This document shows positions 59,631 through 60,428 of a DNA stretch of 60,428 bases, piece after piece. Source of the stretch: NORP23 sp050302475 (GTDB taxonomy: Bacteria; Pseudomonadota; Alphaproteobacteria; Rhodobacterales; Rhodobacteraceae); assembly GCA_050302475.1 (NCBI GenBank), contig JBNLBF010000019.1, positions 1 to 60,428 of the forward strand, in the 5' to 3' direction. The position numbers and the translations under genes are program-made. The notes under the pieces were generated by a model that was not told the origin of the DNA, searched no databases, and worked only from the letters and a program-made list of their open reading frames with translations. The first letter of the stretch is position 1, and each line of letters begins with the position of its first letter.

Positions 59631-60428
59631 TCAATCGTTCCCGGCGGTTTTGAGGTGATATCGTAGGTGACGCGGTTGATTCCCTTAACCTCGTTAATGA
59701 TCCGGGTGGCGGTTTCACTGAGAAATTCATGGCTGAAGGGATAGTAATCCGCCGTCATGCCATCGACCGATGTCACAGCACGGAGCGCACAGGCGAAATC
59801 ATAGGTGCGGCCATCGCCCATAACGCCAACGGTGCGGACCGGCAGGATGGCGGCAAAGGCCTGCCAGATTTCGTCATACAGTCCATGCTTGCGGATCTGG
59901 TCGAGGTAAACCGCATCAGCTTCGCGCAGTATGGCCAGTTTTTCGCGGGTGATTTCACCGGGGCAGCGAATGGCCAGACCAGGGCCGGGGAAGGGGTGCC
60001 GGCCGACAAAGTTTTCCGGGAGACCAAGTTCGCGGCCGAGGGCCCGGACCTCGTCTTTGAACAGCTCGCGAAGTGGTTCGACCAGTTTCATGCCCATCTT
60101 TTCGGGCAAGCCACCGACATTATGATGGCTCTTGATCGTGACCGACGGACCGCCGGAAAAGCTGACGCTTTCGATGACGTCGGGATACAATGTGCCTTGG
60201 GCCAGAAATGTTGCGCCACCCACAGATTTTGCATGCTTTTCAAACACATCTATGAATAGTTTGCCGATGATTTTGCGTTTGGTTTCCGGGTCAGACTGGC
60301 CGTCCAGCTCTCCAAGAAACAAATCGGACTCATCTGCATGAATCAGCGGAATGTTGTAATTGTCGCGGAACATGGTGACGACCTCTTCCGCCTCGCCTTT
60401 GCGCAGCAGGCCGTGGTCAACGAATACG
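59621..60428 (-). CDS. guaA: GMP synthase (glutamine-hydrolysing), C-terminal part (cut by window edge)
   Basis: The frame is open to the right edge, so the N-terminal amidotransferase is missing. Visible are part of the ATP pyrophosphatase domain (VFVDHGLLRKGEAEEV, SDPETKRKIIGKLFIDVFE, then GTLYPDVIES) and the dimerisation domain. HHNVGGLPEKMGMKLVEPLRELFKDEVRALG, RHPFPGPGLAIR and the C-terminal SKPPGTIEWE are fully conserved. It converts XMP to GMP. Confidence 0.98.
   Translation of the reverse strand, partial: VFVDHGLLRKGEAEEVVTMFRDNYNIPLIHADESDLFLGELDGQSDPETKRKIIGKLFIDVFEKHAKSVGGATFLAQGTLYPDVIESVSFSGGPSVTIKSHHNVGGLPEKMGMKLVEPLRELFKDEVRALGRELGLPENFVGRHPFPGPGLAIRCPGEITREKLAILREADAVYLDQIRKHGLYDEIWQAFAAILPVRTVGVMGDGRTYDFACALRAVTSVDGMTADYYPFSHEFLSETATRIINEVKGINRVTYDITSKPPGTIEWE

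Noticed and set aside
1..60428. CRISPR array, prophage, insertion sequence or integron
   Set aside because: No direct-repeat array, transposase, integrase or phage structural gene was seen; the two tRNA genes show no flanking duplicated ends.

Overview
This is a moderately GC-rich, gene-dense chromosomal window with short gaps and many start/stop overlaps (TAATG, ATGA, GTGA). The content fits an alphaproteobacterium, most likely Rhodobacterales and probably the Roseobacter group. Supporting this are a single-enzyme (Shemin) 5-aminolevulinate synthase, a DUF4167 protein, an LdtR-like MarR regulator beside hemA, a pcaDCHG..B aromatic operon, and the suf/Yip1 arrangement. No insertion sequence, prophage, integron or CRISPR array is visible. 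The window cuts sufB at its left edge and guaA at its right edge.

Layout. 1-6.3 kb: suf Fe-S assembly operon (sufB-sufC-sufD, three Yip1-like membrane proteins, sufS, and a small AT-rich secreted protein). 6.3-11.2 kb: prfC, a glycosyltransferase, an I78-type inhibitor lipoprotein, a short-chain dehydrogenase (SDR)-like protein with altered catalytic residues, and an AlkD-like protein. 11.3-16.3 kb: a Na+/solute symporter, a lone ABC ATPase, tatABC and a DUF815 ATPase. 16.3-20.2 kb: an NlpD-like lipoprotein, pcm and surE, then a ModE-like regulator divergent from a TupA-like tungstate-binding protein, with a perfect palindrome between them. 20.2-25.6 kb, mostly minus strand: small conserved proteins, serS, a frameshifted zinc-ribbon protein and an aspartate aminotransferase. 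25.7-33.5 kb, plus strand: sdhE, the LdtR-like regulator, hemA, a RodZ-like protein, ispG, a DUF1499 protein, prfA-prmC and the DUF4167 protein. 33.4-40.8 kb, minus strand: lptF-lptG-lptD-surA-pdxA-rsmA. 41-50 kb: pepA-holC, a universal stress protein, a retropepsin-like protease, marC, an ABC-F protein, ndk, and purM-purN followed by a saccharopine dehydrogenase-like gene. 50.2-60.4 kb: a CAU-anticodon tRNA, a small membrane protein, an orphan histidine kinase, the pca operon, tRNA-Asn, a Tat-targeted L,D-transpeptidase lipoprotein, an EamA transporter, a small monooxygenase and guaA.

How the genes work together. SufBCD with SufS build Fe-S clusters, which IspG in this window needs. LptF/G/D and SurA place LPS in the outer membrane. 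TatABC would export the L,D-transpeptidase. PrfA, PrmC and PrfC act in translation termination and release-factor recycling. PcaHG, PcaB, PcaC and PcaD take protocatechuate to 3-oxoadipate. A DUF849/BKACE enzyme in the same operon could finish the route by transferring the chain to acetyl-CoA, replacing the usual CoA-transferase and thiolase, which are absent here.

Most of the window is ordinary core chromosome. The points most worth a second look are: (1) the BKACE enzyme and alpha/beta hydrolase inside the pca operon, with no pcaQ beside it; (2) a hemA leader with two mutually exclusive stems, one of which hides the ribosome binding site; (3) two other genes whose Shine-Dalgarno lies inside a perfect 9-bp hairpin; (4) a ModE-type palindrome before an orphan tupA; (5) a zinc-ribbon membrane protein split by a -1 shift at a T run; (6) three Yip1-like proteins and an AT-rich secreted protein inside suf. 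No complete new multi-gene system can be demonstrated from sequence alone.
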